Numbered from the stretch's first letter, positions 51,702-62,793 are shown. The stretch is 64,000 bases of DNA from Demequina litorisediminis (GCF_030161615.1 NZ_BSUN01000001.1:1488001-1552000), one strand, 5' to 3'. Notes: generated by a model from the letters alone, not told the origin. Program-made: numbers and translations.

Positions 51702-52089
51702 ATGCGAGCAACAGAGGACGCGGCCTTGATCGCGGACCTGCGGCACCGGCGGCGTGAGATGCGTCGCGAACTGGCCCGCGTGCGCTGGTGGCGTCGCCTC
51801 GTCACCGCTCGTCGCGACCTGGCCATCGCGCAACTGATGGACGGCGAAGAGCCTCGGCCGTCTGGGCCTGTCCGATGCCTGGGAGGCGCTCGCTGCCGAC
51901 GCCCCGACCGTCTCGGAGTTGTCCGATGCGGTGTGGCCGGAGGAGCTCAAGTCGTCACCCACCAGCGTGGAAGCCCTTGCGGCGCTCGATGCCCGGCTAG
52001 AGTCTTACGAGACACGCGTCGCAGACAACCTCGAGTCGGTGACCGCACAGATGGTGAGAGCGTTGGGACAGGCGCATCGCGGACAGTAA
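51702..52089 (+). CDS. Conserved actinobacterial helical protein of unknown function
   Basis: About 129 residues, mainly helical and charged. N-terminal half basic (LRHRRREMRRELARVRWWRR), C-terminal half acidic (ALDARLESYETRVADNLESV), together suggesting a coiled coil. AGCT break at 51850. No known domain. GGAGGTG precedes ATG 51702. It lies 13 bases before the Crp/Fnr gene, so the two are likely co-transcribed and it may be that regulator's partner. Confidence 0.6.
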
Positions 52090-52102
52090 GAAGGAGGTGG
52101 CG

Positions 52103-52795
52103 ATGCCACAGTCGCCCCGAGAGGTGCGCCTGCTGCGATCGTCCCCCTGTTCGGCGGGATGGATGCCGACAGCGCTCGGTCGCTCATTGAGCAGATGACG
52201 CGCATCGAGTTGGCGCGCGGCGAGGTGCTGTTCAACGAAGGCGATGAGGGTCAGGCGATGTTCATCATCGTCAAGGGCAAGATCGGCTCGCCCGTACCGC
52301 GCGTGATGGCCGCGAAAACCTCCTGGGCCTTCTGGGCGTGGGAGACATGACGGGCGAGCCTGTCCGTGTTCGACCCCGGCCCGCGCGTGTCGCGTGCCCA
52401 CGCCGTCGAGGACTCCGTGGTCTACGAGCCTTCCCAAGGATGTGCTCGACCGCTGGCTTGACGACCACCTCGAGATGTCGCGCCACCTGTTGCGCGCGCT
52501 GGCGCAGCGCATTCGGCGCCTGTCGAACTCGATGGCGGACCTGGTCTTCTCGGACGTGCCCGGCCGTGTGGCGAAGGCGATCCTTGACCTTGGACACCGC
52601 TTTGGGCGCATGGAGCGCGGCCACATCACGGTGCGCCACGGGCTGACGCAGGAGGAACTTGCTCAGTTGGTGGGGGCGTCGCGCGAGACCGTCAACAAGG
52701 CGCTCGCGGAGTTTGCCTCACGCGGCTGGATCGACGTGCACATCGGCGCGGTCGACGTGTACGAGCCCGAGCGTCTGCGCGCTCGCTCGCGCTGA
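52103..52795 (+). CDS. Crp/Fnr-family transcriptional regulator
   Basis: About 231 residues. Cyclic-nucleotide-binding beta-roll: IVPLFGGMDADSARSLIEQM, GEVLFNEGDEGQAMFIIVKG, NLLGLLGVGDMTGELSVFDP. Then a winged helix with LTQEELAQLVGASRETVNKA and SRGWIDVHIGAVDVYEPERL. It matches the actinobacterial Crp/GlxR type that lies beside nth. Four breaks: lost C near 52116, lost base near 52284, AGCT at 52357 and 52427. GGAGG before ATG 52103. The cyclic-nucleotide loop is partly obscured by the second break. Confidence 0.88.
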
Positions 52796-52801
52796 TTTTC
52801 G

Positions 52802-52848
52802 GCCGATGCGGTGGCGCCCCTGGCGAGGGGCGTCGCCACCGCATCGGC
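52802..52848. terminator. Bidirectional terminator between the Crp/Fnr and RidA genes
   Basis: Outer arms GCCGATGCGGTGGCG/CGCCACCGCATCGGC (15 perfect bases) enclose an inner GCCCCT/AGGGGC pair. Confidence 0.75.
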
Positions 52849-52856
52849 GACAGTGA

Positions 52857-53323
52857 CTAGCGGGTCGCGACGATCAGTTCGATCTCGACCGGCGCACCGA
52901 GCGGCAGCGCCGCGACACCCACCGCAGACCTGGCGTGACGGCCGGGCTCGCCGAAGACATCCGCCAGGATGCCGGAGGCGCCGTTGATGACGGCCGGCTG
53001 GGCCGTGAAGCCGGGGGCCGAGGCCACGAAGCCCGTGAGCCGACGATCCCGGCGATCGAGTCGATGCCTCCCGCGACGGCAGCGGCCGCCGCGATCGCGT
53101 TGAGCACCGCGGCCCGCGCGCACTCGTTGGCGCGCTCGGGCGTCACGTCGCCCTCGCGCTGACCCACCACGCCGGTGGCCAGCAGTGCACCCTCGACGAG
53201 GGAAGGCGGCCGGACGTGTAGATCAGGTCGCCGTGACGCAGCGCGGGCACGTAGGTGCCGACGGGCGTCGCAACCTCGGGAAGCGCCAGGCCGAGCCTCG
53301 GCGAGGCGAGCGGACGCGCTCAC
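52857..53323 (-). CDS. RidA-family protein (YjgF/UK114)
   Basis: About 155 residues, the length of the larger RidA forms. [46 protein letters not shown] and the closing [17 protein letters not shown] and [20 protein letters not shown] (Arg of the active site) are the usual signatures. It hydrolyses reactive imine intermediates. Breaks: AGCT at 53294, a lost C near 53200 and a lost base near 53042. The GTG start overlaps the stop of the DUF4177 gene (GTGA). Confidence 0.82.
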
Positions 53324-53472
53324 GCCTTCTCGCGCTTCATGTAGGCGACAAGGCCGCCGGTGGGGCCGGTCACGACCTGGACGAGTTCCCAGCCGTCGTC
53401 GCCCCACTGGTCGAGGATCTGCTTGGTGACATGGTCGATGAGCGGCACGGTCGAGTATTCCCACTTGGTCAT
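53320..53472 (-). CDS. DUF4177 domain protein
   Basis: 50 residues, frame intact: MTKWEYSTVPLIDHVTKQIL then DQWGDDGWELVQVVTG, the compact beta-helix-beta form of DUF4177. Function unknown. The stop overlaps the RidA start by four bases, so the two are co-translated, an arrangement common in actinobacteria upstream of the PBP gene. A promoter would lie in the 77 bases between it and the divergent PBP gene. Confidence 0.85.
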   Translation of the reverse strand: MTKWEYSTVPLIDHVTKQILDQWGDDGWELVQVVTGPTGGLVAYMKREKA

Positions 53473-53549
53473 GCCCCCGAGCGTAGCCCTCGCCCTCGGG
53501 AAACTCTCAGGGTTCGTGGCGCGTTGTGTCAGCAACGTAAGGTTGGTGT

Positions 53550-56244
53550 ATGGCTTCAAGGTCCTCTGGTTCCGCGCGCCCTGGTGGGCGGGTGACCGCC
53601 GTTCAGTTGGTGAGCGCCCTGTTCACGTTCGTGGCGTTCTCCGTCATCGGCGGATTCCTGCTCGCAGGCATCGCCCTGCCCGCGGCAACGGTGGGTGCGT
53701 CGGCAGCATCGGGCACCTCCGATCTGTTTGAGGACCTTCCCGACGAGCCTCCAGGACGTGTCCCTGTCGCAGCAGTCGAACATTTACGCGCGCGACGGCA
53801 AGACGCTGCTCGCCACCTTCTATAGCCAGAACCGCGTGGTGGTGCCCCTCGAGGAAATCTCCCCGTGGATGCAGAAGGCCATCGTGGCCGTCGAGGACCG
53901 CCGCTTCTGGGACCACCACGGCGTGGATGGTGAGGGACTCCTCAGCGCGGCGTACACCAACCTCACTTCCGACTCGTCGCCGGGTGCGTCGACCCTGACG
54001 CAGCAGCTCGTGAAGAACACCCTGCTCCAGGCGGCCGAGAACGAAGGCGACGACGAGGCGATCGAGGACGCGACCGAGGTGTCGCTGCCGCGCAAGATCC
54101 GTGAGTGGCGCCTCGCGCTCGCCCTTGAGCAGAACCTTGACGAGCAGGCTCGGCGACACGTGTGACGCGAGCGACCCGGCCGTGGACTGCGGCAAGGAAG
54201 AGATTCTCCAGCAGTACCTGAACATCGCTCAGTTCGGCGGCAACAGCCTCTACGGTGTCGAGGCTGCCGCCCAGTACTACTTCTCGAAGCCGGCCGCGGA
54301 GGCTCACCGCCGTCGAGGCCGCGACCATCGCAGGCATCACGCAGAACCCCACCAAGTGGGACCCCACCCGCACCTTCGAGGACGGCGAAACCAACTACGA
54401 GGCTGCGGAGAAGCGTCGCGACACGGTCCTGGGCACCATGTACGAAGAGGGCATGATCACCAAGGCGGAGTTCGACGAGTGGGAGAAGATTCCCGTCGAG
54501 GACACCCTCAACGTGTCGAAGCCCCTCGTGTCCTGCGCCGCATCGGACATCGCTCCGTTCTTCTGTGACTACGTCACCAAGGTGATCGCGAAGGACGAGG
54601 TCTTCAACTCGGACGGCCTCAACGGCACCGACCTGCTGTACAAGGGTGGCCTCGACATCGTCACCACCCTCGACGTCGACAAGCAGAAGATCGCCACCGA
54701 AGAGCCTGTACGAGACCGTTCCCGCGGACGACGCCAACGGCTTCGCGATGGCGATGGTGGCGCTCGACCCCGCGACGGGCGAGATTCTGTCGATGACGCA
54801 GAACCGTACGTACGATCCGGCGGCCGAGGCTGAGAACTCGACGTCGGTCAACTACTCCGTGGACCAGGAATGGGGCGGCTCGAAGGGCTTCTCCGTCGGC
54901 TCGACGTTCAAGACCATCGTGCTGGCCGACTGGCTCCAGGAAGGCCACTCCCTCAAGGAGTATGTCTCTGGCCGCCAGGTCGAGTGGACCAGTGAGAACT
55001 GGCAGGAGACCTGTGAGGGCCCCGTCCTCACCAGCGGCTCCTGGGAGCCCGGCAACGTGGGTGAGGACAACCAGGGCTACATGACGGTGCTCGACGCGAC
55101 CGCGCACTCGATCAACACCGCGTTCGCCGACATGGCGAGCCAGCCTGGACCTGTGCGACATCCGCGACGTGGGCGAGGCGATGGGCTATCAGAACGCCGA
55201 TGGCTCCGACTTCCTCCTGTACCCCTCGTCGATCATCGGCTCGCAGAACGGCTCGCCGCTGACCATGGCGAGCGTCTACCAGACCTACGCGAACGGCGGC
55301 GTGCACTGCGAGCCGCTCGCGATCCTCTCGATCACCGATGCCGATGGCAACGACATCGCGGTGCCGCAGAAGGACTGCCGCCAGGCGATCTCGAAGGAGG
55401 TCGCGGACGGTGTGACCTACGCCATGGAGGGCGTACTGGAGACCACCTCTGGGTCGCGGTCGGCGCTCGATGACGGCCGTCCCGCCGCGGGCAAGACCGG
55501 TACGTCGCAGAACAACAAGCACACGTGGTTCGCGGGCTTCACGCCGCAGGCTGGTGTCCGTGTTCTGGCTGGGTAACCCCGACACCGACACCGAGCAGCA
55601 GAACGTCACCATCAATGGCCAGTGGTACGACTACGTCTACGGCTCCACCATCGCCGGCCCCACCTGGTCCGACTTCATGAGCCGCGCCCTTGAAGATGAG
55701 GAGCAGGCTCGACTTCGACGAGCCCACCGATGAGATCCTCAACGGCGTGCCCGTGCGGGTACCGAACGTGATCGGTATGGACCAGTGGCAGGCGCGTGAC
55801 GAGCTCGCGGAGCCTGGGCTTCCGGGTCTACTTCTCCGACTCCCCGGTCTACTCGGACACGGTGGGCTCGGGCGATGTGGCCGCGCAGAGCCTGGGGCTC
55901 CGGTGCGATGATCACGCCGGGAACCTCGATCACGCTGACGCTCGCCACCGATGAGCCTTCCCGACTGGTGGTACAACTGGCCGCAGGGTTGGGACCAGGA
56001 GACGGCACCCGAGGACTACTGGGGTTCGTCCTGGCCGCCGGCCGAGTTCGAGACCAACCCGCCCAACGGCTGGGTCACGGACGAGCCAGCGCAGTGCGAG
56101 GACCCCAACGACTGGTGGAACGAGGACGAGAACCAGGCGTGCCCCGGCTTCTCTGACGACGGCACCGCCAATGGTGGCAACGGAAATGGGAATGGCAACG
56201 GGAACGGGAACGGGAACGGCAGGGGAGACGAAGACGATGACTGA
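53550..56244 (+). CDS. Class A penicillin-binding protein with PASTA and Gly-Asn tail
   Basis: About 895 residues. One N-terminal membrane helix, then a GT51 glycosyltransferase (IVAVEDRRFWDHHGVDGEGL, GASTLTQQLVKN), then a transpeptidase with SxxK in VGSTFKTIVLADW, SxN in HSINTAFADMA and KTGTSQ. A PASTA domain follows (VRVPNVIGMDQWQARDELAE), then a Trp/Pro-rich part and a final GNGNGNGNGNG-type repeat before RGDEDDD. It builds and cross-links peptidoglycan. Ten AGCT breaks: 53746, 54146, 54300, 54703, 55142, 55548, 55705, 55811, 55889 and 55954. The metallophosphoesterase gene follows. Confidence 0.92.
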
Positions 56245-56316
56245 CACGTCGCAGCCTCGCCTGACCGGAGCATCGGCCGGCGCTTCGGTCATCGCCGCTG
56301 CGCGCGGGACCGCCGC

Positions 56317-57226
56317 GTGAAGCGCGTTCTCGGGGCGGCCGTGGCCGCCGGTGCCGGAGTGCTCGCGTGGAGCCTCATCGAGGCGCAGTCGTTCACGGTG
56401 CGCCAGATCTCCGCGCCGGTCCTGGCGCCCGGGTCCAAGCCCCTGCGCATCCTGCACCTGTCCGACCTCCACCTCACGCCGTCGCAGCGCCGCAAGGTGG
56501 CCTGGATCCGGCACCTCGCGAGCCTTCCGGCCCGACCTCGTGGTCGACACGGGCGACAACCTCGCCCACGTGGACGCCGTGCCCACCGCGCTCGAGGCGC
56601 TCGAACCCCTGATGGCGTTCCCCGGCGTCTTCGTGCACGGGTCGAACGACTACTACGCGCCCACGCCGCGCAACCCGTTGAAGTACCTCAAGGAGCCCAC
56701 GCAGGCGCGTGAAGGCAAGACATCGCTCGACACGGAGGCGCTCACCGCTGGCCTCGAGGCGGGCGGCTGGGTGAATCTCAACAACGTCCGCGCCTCGCTC
56801 GAGATCGCGGGCACCGAGATCGCCTTCGTGGGCCTCGACGACCCGCACATCGGCCGCGACAGGCTTCCCGCCCAGGACGGCGGTGCGGCCGATGCTGCGC
56901 TGCGCATCGGCGTGGTGCACGCCCCGTATCTGCGGGCGCTTGGGCAGTTGCGCGAGGACGGCGCTCAGGTGATTCTCGCGGGTCACACGCACGGCGGACA
57001 GGTGAACGTCCCCGGCAAGGGTGCGCTCGTCACTAACTGCGATCTCGACACTTCGCGGGCCAGCGGCCTGCACGGCTGGCCTGGGCCGCGTCCGGACGAA
57101 CAGGGCGGCTCGGAGAGCGCCTGGCTGCACGTCTCCGCGGGCCTCGGAACGTCGCCGTATACGCCGGTAAGGCTGGCCTGTAGGCCCGAGGCGACGATGC
57201 TCACCTTGCTGCCGCGTCGCGCGTAG
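56317..57226 (+). CDS. Metallophosphoesterase, membrane-associated
   Basis: About 303 residues. A short hydrophobic N-terminus (VLGAAVAAGAGVLAWSLIEA) and then the calcineurin-like metal ligands: LRILHLSDLHLTPSQ, LVVDTGDNLAH, FVHGSNDYYAP (Asn-Asp), GVVHAP and ILAGHTHGGQVNVPG. It cleaves phosphate esters at or near the membrane; substrate unknown, but these genes regularly follow the class A PBP gene in actinobacteria. AGCT break at 56521. Start GTG 56317; an upstream ATG at 56237 runs into a stop after healing. Confidence 0.88.
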
Positions 57227-57280
57227 GGGCCGGTTAGGTTCCCAGGCCCTTCATCGGGTATCCTGACACGGCTGTTTTCA

Positions 57281-57356
<76 letters not shown>

Positions 57357-57363
57357 TGCAGTG

Positions 57364-57391
57364 AAGGGCCGGTCCGCAAGGACCGGCCCTT
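57364..57391 (+). terminator. Terminator after tRNA-Pro
   Basis: AAGGGCCGGTCC and GGACCGGCCCTT over a GCAA tetraloop, nine bases after the tRNA, followed by TGTC. Confidence 0.8.
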
Positions 57392-57496
57392 GTCACGTTT
57401 CTGAGTCCCTCGCGCGCCCCAGTGGACACCCACGGCGCGCTCTGGCACCGTCGTGTCTCACAGTGGACCGTGAGGGCGGTTCCGGAGGAGGCCAAG

Positions 57497-57885
57497 ATGC
57501 AACCTGCGGCAAGGAAGTGCCTGTGGTGGGCCGGGGTGAGCGCAGTTGCCGCCGTGGGGCTCCACTGGTGATGACGTACGTGCCGTGGTTGTGGAGCGGA
57601 AGTTTCGACTCGTACCTCCTCCCCACGTGGTACACGGTCGTGAACTTGCTGGCCGCCCTTGTCAGTGGAGTGCTGTTCCCGCTCGCCGCCGTCTTGATCG
57701 GTGCCGCGATCCTGATCAACGTCCTCGTGCCGCGCATCGATGCGCGGCACGCGTCCACGTCCGCGCCGGCGTCGGCCTCCGCCCCGGTGTTGGCCTCCGC
57801 CCCTGTATCTGCGCCCGCGGATGGCGCGCGCCGCGACGCGGTCGGGCTGGCCGACACTTCGCGCTACGAACCGCCGGCAGGCTAG
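57497..57885 (+). CDS. Small two-span membrane protein with Ala/Ser/Pro tail
   Basis: About 129 residues after healing a lost G near 57574. Two hydrophobic segments (WWAGVSAVAAVGLHW ..., VVNLLAALVSGVLFPLAAVL) then VLVPRIDARHASTSAPASAS and a low-complexity tail. GGAGGAG lies before ATG 57497. No known domain. Its codon use is like its neighbours. Convergent with the GNAT gene, five bases apart. Confidence 0.6.
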
Positions 57886-57889
57886 CGGC

Positions 57890-58441
57890 CTACTTCACGA
57901 CCTCCGCCAGCGTGTAGCGGTCGAGGTTGCGATCGGCGAAGACCAGCCGGACGGCGGCCGGATCGGGGTTGCCGGCATCGGCTGCACGATGCACCTCGAC
58001 GAGTCCTGCGCGCCGCGCCACCGCCGCGGACGCGGTGTTGTGCTCGAGGAGATACGCGACGACCGGGACGCCTGGCCGCAGGCGCCGTGCGGACGCGATG
58101 CCCGCCCGTGCTACCTCGGTCGCGTAACCGCGCCCCTGAGCCTCGGGTCGCAGCCGATAGCCCACGTTCCAAAACGTGTCCCGGCGCAGGTCACATCCTC
58201 CGTATCCAAGGAAGGCGCCGTCGTGATCGCGCACCACCCACACCCCCAGGCCGTGCTCGCGCCACGACTCCTCCCAGCGCTCGATCACGGCCTCCGTGGT
58301 CGCACCATCGCGATGAACGAGGCTCGGATAGTGCGTCCAGACTGCGGGATCGGACAGCAGTGCGTGCAACTCGTCGAGATCCGAGGCGGCGGGTCGGTGA
58401 AGGGCGAGACGGTCGGTAGCGGAGACGGTGTCGATCACCAC
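57890..58441 (-). CDS. GNAT-family N-acetyltransferase
   Basis: 183 residues, frame intact. RimJ/RimL-type fold: TDRLALHRPAASDLDELHAL, the acetyl-CoA loop PEAQGRGYATEVARAGIASA and the late VPVVAYLLEHNTASAAVARR with Asn-x-x-Ser of motif B. Acceptor unknown; such proteins modify ribosomal proteins, small amines or antibiotics. It lies 62 bases before the xylB end, same strand but separate. Confidence 0.88.
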   Translation of the reverse strand: MVIDTVSATDRLALHRPAASDLDELHALLSDPAVWTHYPSLVHRDGATTEAVIERWEESWREHGLGVWVVRDHDGAFLGYGGCDLRRDTFWNVGYRLRPEAQGRGYATEVARAGIASARRLRPGVPVVAYLLEHNTASAAVARRAGLVEVHRAADAGNPDPAAVRLVFADRNLDRYTLAEVVK

Positions 58442-58503
58442 GCCACCATAGGGCGACCCTCTGACATCACGTCCGGGACCTCACGGGCGGGGGAGACTTC
58501 TCC

Positions 58504-59932
58504 TCAGGCTCCGTACGCCGATGCCGCCGCCCGGTACGCCGCACGGATCTCCGGCCGTGTGTCCACCGCCGGCGCGGCCACCATCGCGACGTCCCAGGTG
58601 GGCCGCGACCCGGTCAGCGCCCACGCCGCCTGGACAGCGCCGCCGAAGGCCACATACTCGGCGGGCTCGGGAACCTCGACGGGCGCATCGAACACCTGGG
58701 CGGCGATGGTTTGCACGGCGGGGTTCTGCGCCGCCCCACCGACCAGGAGCAGGCGCCGCGGCACGATGCCCTGAGCGCGCACGGCGTCCAGGCCATCAGC
58801 GAGCGCGCACAGCATGCCCTCGATCGCAACCCGCGCGAGGTTCTCACGCGTCGTCGACGCGAGGGTCAGCCCCGTCAGCGACGCGGTTGCCTCGGGAAGG
58901 TTCGGCGTCCGTTCCCCCTCGAAGTACGGCACCAGCACCGCGCCGCCGGCGCCAGGCTCGGCGTCGAGTGCCAGGCGACCCAATTCGTCGTGCGTGACTC
59001 CAAGGACGCGAGCGAAGGAGTCGAGCACCCGCGCGGCGTTGAGGGTCGCGACGAGCGGCAGAAACTCGCCCGAGGCATCGGCGAAACCGGCGACGGCCCC
59101 GGACACGTCACGTGCCGCCACCGGTGACACCCCAAACACCGTGCCCGACGTCCCGATGGAAATCACCACGTCGCCCTCGCCGGCGCCAAGGCCGAGCGCC
59201 GCACCGGCGTTGTCGCCGGCGCCGGGGCCCACCACCACATCGGCCCACCGGGCATCGACACCAAGGGCGCCGCGCCCCGCCACCTCGCCCGGCCCCAGGA
59301 CGCGCGGAAGGATCGCGTCGTGGCCGAGCGAGGCGACAAGTAGTTCGCGGTCGTACTCGCCGGTGGCGGGGTTCCAGTAGCCCGTCCCCGACGCGTCCGA
59401 GCGGTCCGTGACCAGGCTCGTCGAGCACGGCGCCCAGCGGCGAGCCGTCCGGGCCGTAGCCGCGCAGGCGCCAGGTCAGCCAGTCGTGTGGCAGCGCCAC
59501 GGCTGCCACCCGTGCGGCGTTGTCCGGCTCGGCGTCGCGCAGCCAGCGGACCTTGGTGCTGGTGAAGGAGGGCACCGGCACCAAGCCCGTGCGATCGGCG
59601 AGGGCGGCGGCCCCGAACTCGTCGATGAGGTCGTTGGCGGCGCCCGCCGAGCGCGTGTCATTCCACAGCAAGGCGTCGCGGATGACACGACCGGCCGAGT
59701 CCAGCACCACCATGCCGTGCTGTTGGCCGCCGATGGAGATCGCCGCCACGTCTGCGAGGCCCCCGCGGCGTCGACGGCCGCGAGCAGCGCCTCCCACCAC
59801 GCGGCAGGGTCCACGGACGTGCCCTCCGGGTGAGGGGCCTTGCCCGCACGCACCACCGCGCCTGTCTCGAGGTCGCGCACGACCACCTTGCAGGCTCTGA
59901 GTCGAGGAGTCGACTCCGGCGACGAGCGTCAT
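58504..59932 (-). CDS. xylB: Xylulokinase
   Basis: About 476 residues of the FGGY sugar-kinase family. Phosphorylates D-xylulose. Motifs: [40 protein letters not shown] (substrate Gln/His), [22 protein letters not shown] (catalytic Asp) and [13 protein letters not shown]. Breaks: AGCT at 59892 and 59414, a lost G near 59758. AAAGGA precedes ATG 59932. It follows xylA but a strong hairpin and the palindromic element lie between, so the two may be expressed at different levels. Confidence 0.92.
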
Positions 59933-59956
59933 CGCGCGTCCTTTCTGATGTCTCCC

Positions 59957-60008
59957 ACTGGTGGATTTTGGTCGATAAAGGGCCGCTAACTGACCAAAAT
60001 CCACCAGT
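59957..60008. repeat. Palindromic intergenic element, copy B
   Basis: Seventeen-base perfect arms (ACTGGTGGATTTTGGTC and GACCAAAATCCACCAGT) around GATAAAGGGCCGCTAACT. The right arm is identical to copy A at 4686-4745 and the centre shares TAA-AGGGCC. It lies 24 bases upstream of the xylB start codon. Confidence 0.75.
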
Positions 60009-60039
60009 GCGGGGTACGGCTGGCGGGGTATGGGGGTGG

Positions 60040-60087
60040 GCCGATGCTGGGGCCGGCTCCCGTACGGAAGCCGGCCCCAGCATCGGC
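60040..60087 (-). terminator. Terminator after xylA
   Basis: Nineteen-base perfect arms (GCCGATGCTGGGGCCGGCT) with a 10-base loop, ten bases beyond the xylA stop. It lies between xylA and xylB, so readthrough would set the xylB level unless xylB has its own promoter. Confidence 0.75.
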
Positions 60088-60097
60088 TGAGTGAAAA

Positions 60098-61293
60098 CTA
60101 GCCGCGGGCACCCATCAGGTGCTCCGAGGCGAGCCTGCTGGAGCCGGACGAAGCCGAAGCCCTTGCCGCCAAAGTACGCGGAGGCGTCGAAGTCCTCGAA
60201 CGCCGAGCGGTCGGCGAGGAGGTCGTCGTAGGACTCGCCCTCGCCCAGCGTGGGCTGGCCGAGCTCGAACACGCGCGCCGCCTCAAGCGCCTCCTGGACC
60301 TCGGGGTCCGCGCGGAACGCCTGCGCGCGCTCCTTCAGCAGCAGGTACATCGCCATGTTGGCGCGCACGGACTCCCAGACGCCGTTGATGTCCTCGGTGC
60401 GCGACGGCTTGTAGTCGAAGTGGCGCGGACCGTCGTACGTGGGACCGCCGTTGGGGCCGCCGTGCTCGAGCAGGTCCACCAGCGAGAACGCGTTGTGCAG
60501 GTCGCCGTGGCCGAACACCAGGTCCTGGTCGTACTTGATGCCGCGCTGGCCGTTGAGGTCGATGTGGAAGAGCCTTGCCGTGGAACAGCGCCTGCGCGAT
60601 GCCTGCGGTGAAGTTGAGGCCCGCCATCTGCTCGTGGCCCGTCTCCGGGTTGAGGCCCACCAACTCGGGGCGTTCGAGCGAGTTGATGAAGGCAAGGGCG
60701 TGGCCGACGGTGGGCAGCAGGATGTCGCCGCGGGGCTCGTTGGGCTTGGGCTCGATGGCGAACTTGATGTCGTAACCCTTGTCGGTGACGTAGTCGCCCA
60801 GCAGGTTCACGGCCTCGCGGTAGCGCTCGAGGGCTGCACCCACGTCCTTGGCGGAGTCGTACTCGGCGCCCTCACGCCCACCCCACATGACGAACGTGGT
60901 GGCGCCCAGTTCCGCGGCGAGGTCGATGTTGCGCAGCACCTTGCGCAGGGCGAACCGGCGCACGGAGCGATCGTTGGAGGTGAAGCCGCCGTCCTTGAAG
61001 ACGGGGTGGCTGAAGAGGTTGGTGGTGACCATCTCGACCACGATGCCCGTGTCGTCGCACGCACCCTTGAGGGCGTCGATGGCGCGCTGGCGCTCGGCGT
61101 CGGTGGCGTCGAAGTCGAACACGTCGTTGTCGTGGAACGTGATGCCCCACGCGCCTGCGTCGGCGAGGCCGTGGATGGCCTCCACAGTGTCGAGTCGGGG
61201 GCGGGTGGCGGAGCCGAACGGGTCCTGCGCCTCCCATCCCAGGGTCCACAGTCCGAACGAGAACTTGTCCTCGCGGGTGGGCGTCGGTGCCAT
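60098..61293 (-). CDS. xylA: Xylose isomerase
   Basis: About 398 residues, the actinobacterial short form. It converts D-xylose to D-xylulose. The sequence [36 protein letters not shown] (catalytic His/Asp), [20 protein letters not shown] (metal Glu), [19 protein letters not shown] and [20 protein letters not shown] (metal Asp) are all present. AGCT breaks at 60571 and 60132. GGAG precedes ATG 61293. Divergent from a ROK repressor with an operator-like site between; xylB follows. Confidence 0.96.
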
Positions 61294-61323
61294 ACGGGTC
61301 TCCTTTGTCGTCAGCATTGACGG

Positions 61324-61346
61324 ATTAGGTTGTAGGTAACAACATA
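61324..61346. promoter_or_regulatory. ROK repressor operator between xylA and the regulator gene
   Basis: GTTGT and ACAAC with a 5-base spacer lie within a TTA...TAA-flanked AT-rich stretch in the 91-base gap between divergent xylA and the ROK gene, as expected for XylR-type sites. Confidence 0.5.
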
Positions 61347-61384
61347 ATTGGAGCGAGCGGTAGTGTCAACGCAAGGAGGCGCAC

Positions 61385-62570
61385 ATGACAGCACCGGTGG
61401 GAACGGCACGTGCAGGCACCGCGCTGGGGAGCCGCAACGAAGCCACGCGCCGGCACAATCTCGCCGCCCTCATGACCCTCGTCCACCGCGCCGACGGCCT
61501 CTCCCGCTCCGAACTCACCCGCGCCACCGGCCTCAACCGCTCGACCATCGGCGCCCTCGTCGGCGACCTCGTGGACGCGGGCCTCGTCACCGAGGAACAC
61601 CCCGAGACGACCACTGTGGGCCGTCCCAGCCCCATGGTCCGCCCCCACCGCGACGTGGTCGCGCTCGCCATCAACCCCGACGTCGACGCCGTCTCCCTCG
61701 CCCTCGTGGGACTCGGGCACCGCGTCCTCGAGCGCCGCCGCATCCCCGTGGCACAGGCGCCGTCACCCGAAGACGTCGCGCGCCTCGCGGCCGAGGCCTG
61801 GGGCGCCTGGTCCGCGGACTTGGGCGTGCGCTGCGTCGGCGCAGGCATCGCCGTGCCCGGACTCGTCCGGATGGCCGACGCCGTGGTCGCCAGGGCGCCC
61901 CACCTGCTGTGGCGTGACGCGCCCGTGGGCGAGCCTCGTGGAGCGGGCGGTTGCATTGCCGACGGCAGTCGACAACGACGCCAACGCAGGCCTACTCGCT
62001 GAACAACTCTTCGGCGCCGCCGCTGGAGAGACCGACGTCATCTACCTCAACGGTTCCACCTCGGGCATCGGCGGCGCGGTGGGCGTGGGTGGCATGGTGC
62101 TGCGCGGTGCCGATGGCTTCGCCGCAGAACTGGGCCACACCTTGGCCGACCGCGATGGTCCCCCGTGCCACTGCGGGCGCCGCGGCTGCCTCGAGACGGA
62201 AGTCAACCTGCAGCGCCTCGAGGCCGCCGCGGGAGGCCCGCTCGAGCATGCGGACCTCGCCGGATCCCTGCGGTCCCTGGCCTCACCAGCGCTGGAGGCG
62301 GAGATCGATCGCCAGGCGGACGTCCTCGCTCGAGGCATCGCCAACCTGGTGTCCGCCTTCAATCCGCGCGCGGTCATCCTGGGCGGTTTCCTCAGCGCGC
62401 TCCTGAGCCTGCGCGAGGGAGCGATTCGCGAGCGAGTCGCTGCTCACACCTTCGCGCCGCTGGCCGATGCGCTGAGGATCGAGAGCGCCGCGCTGGTCGA
62501 CGATCAGGTCCTCGTCGGCGCGGCCGAACTGGCCTTCGCCGGGCTGCTCGCCGATCCGCTCGGGGTGTAG
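61385..62570 (+). CDS. ROK-family repressor (XylR-like)
   Basis: About 395 residues. N-terminal winged helix: LAALMTLVHRADGLSRSELT, ATGLNRSTIGALVGDLVDAG. Then the ROK sugar-kinase-like fold with GAGIAVPG, DNDANAGLLAEQLFG, GFAAELGHTLADRDG and the zinc motif CHCGRRGCLE. It most likely represses xylA/xylB until a xylose-related sugar binds. AGCT break at 61932. AAGGAGG precedes ATG 61385. Frame and size fit the XylR/NagC group. Confidence 0.9.
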
Positions 62571-62625
62571 GTCAGTCCCTCGCTGGGTTCTGGCTCGCGC
62601 CGCCCGCCCGCTGCCGTCCGCCGTC

Positions 62626-62708
62626 CGCACCACAATTCTGTGCGGCACACCCTCCGCTGAGCGTGCACGCGGCACTGTGAGGGCGGGAGGGGGCGAGATT
62701 GTGGTGCG
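62626..62708. repeat. Distant inverted repeat in the ROK/asd gap
   Basis: CGCACCACAAT at 62626-62636 is repeated in reverse as ATTGTGGTGCG at 62698-62708, 61 bases apart. The gap between the ROK gene end and asd end (240 bases) has no gene I can support. Confidence 0.35.
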
Positions 62709-62757
62709 CACGGCGGCCATCCGCGCGAGCCGCGACGGGAACATGCCCCACACGCGA

Positions 62758-62793
62758 CAGCGGCCGCCCTCCCGAAGGGGAGAGCGGCCGCTG
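62758..62793 (-). terminator. Terminator after asd
   Basis: CAGCGGCCGCCCTCCC and GGGAGAGCGGCCGCTG pair with one mismatch over a GAAG loop, just beyond the asd stop codon. Confidence 0.7.

Noticed and set aside
56161-56226. Gly-Asn codon repeat as a microsatellite insertion
   Set aside because: It is in frame at the end of the PBP gene and resembles low-complexity tails of other wall enzymes; kept as part of the protein.
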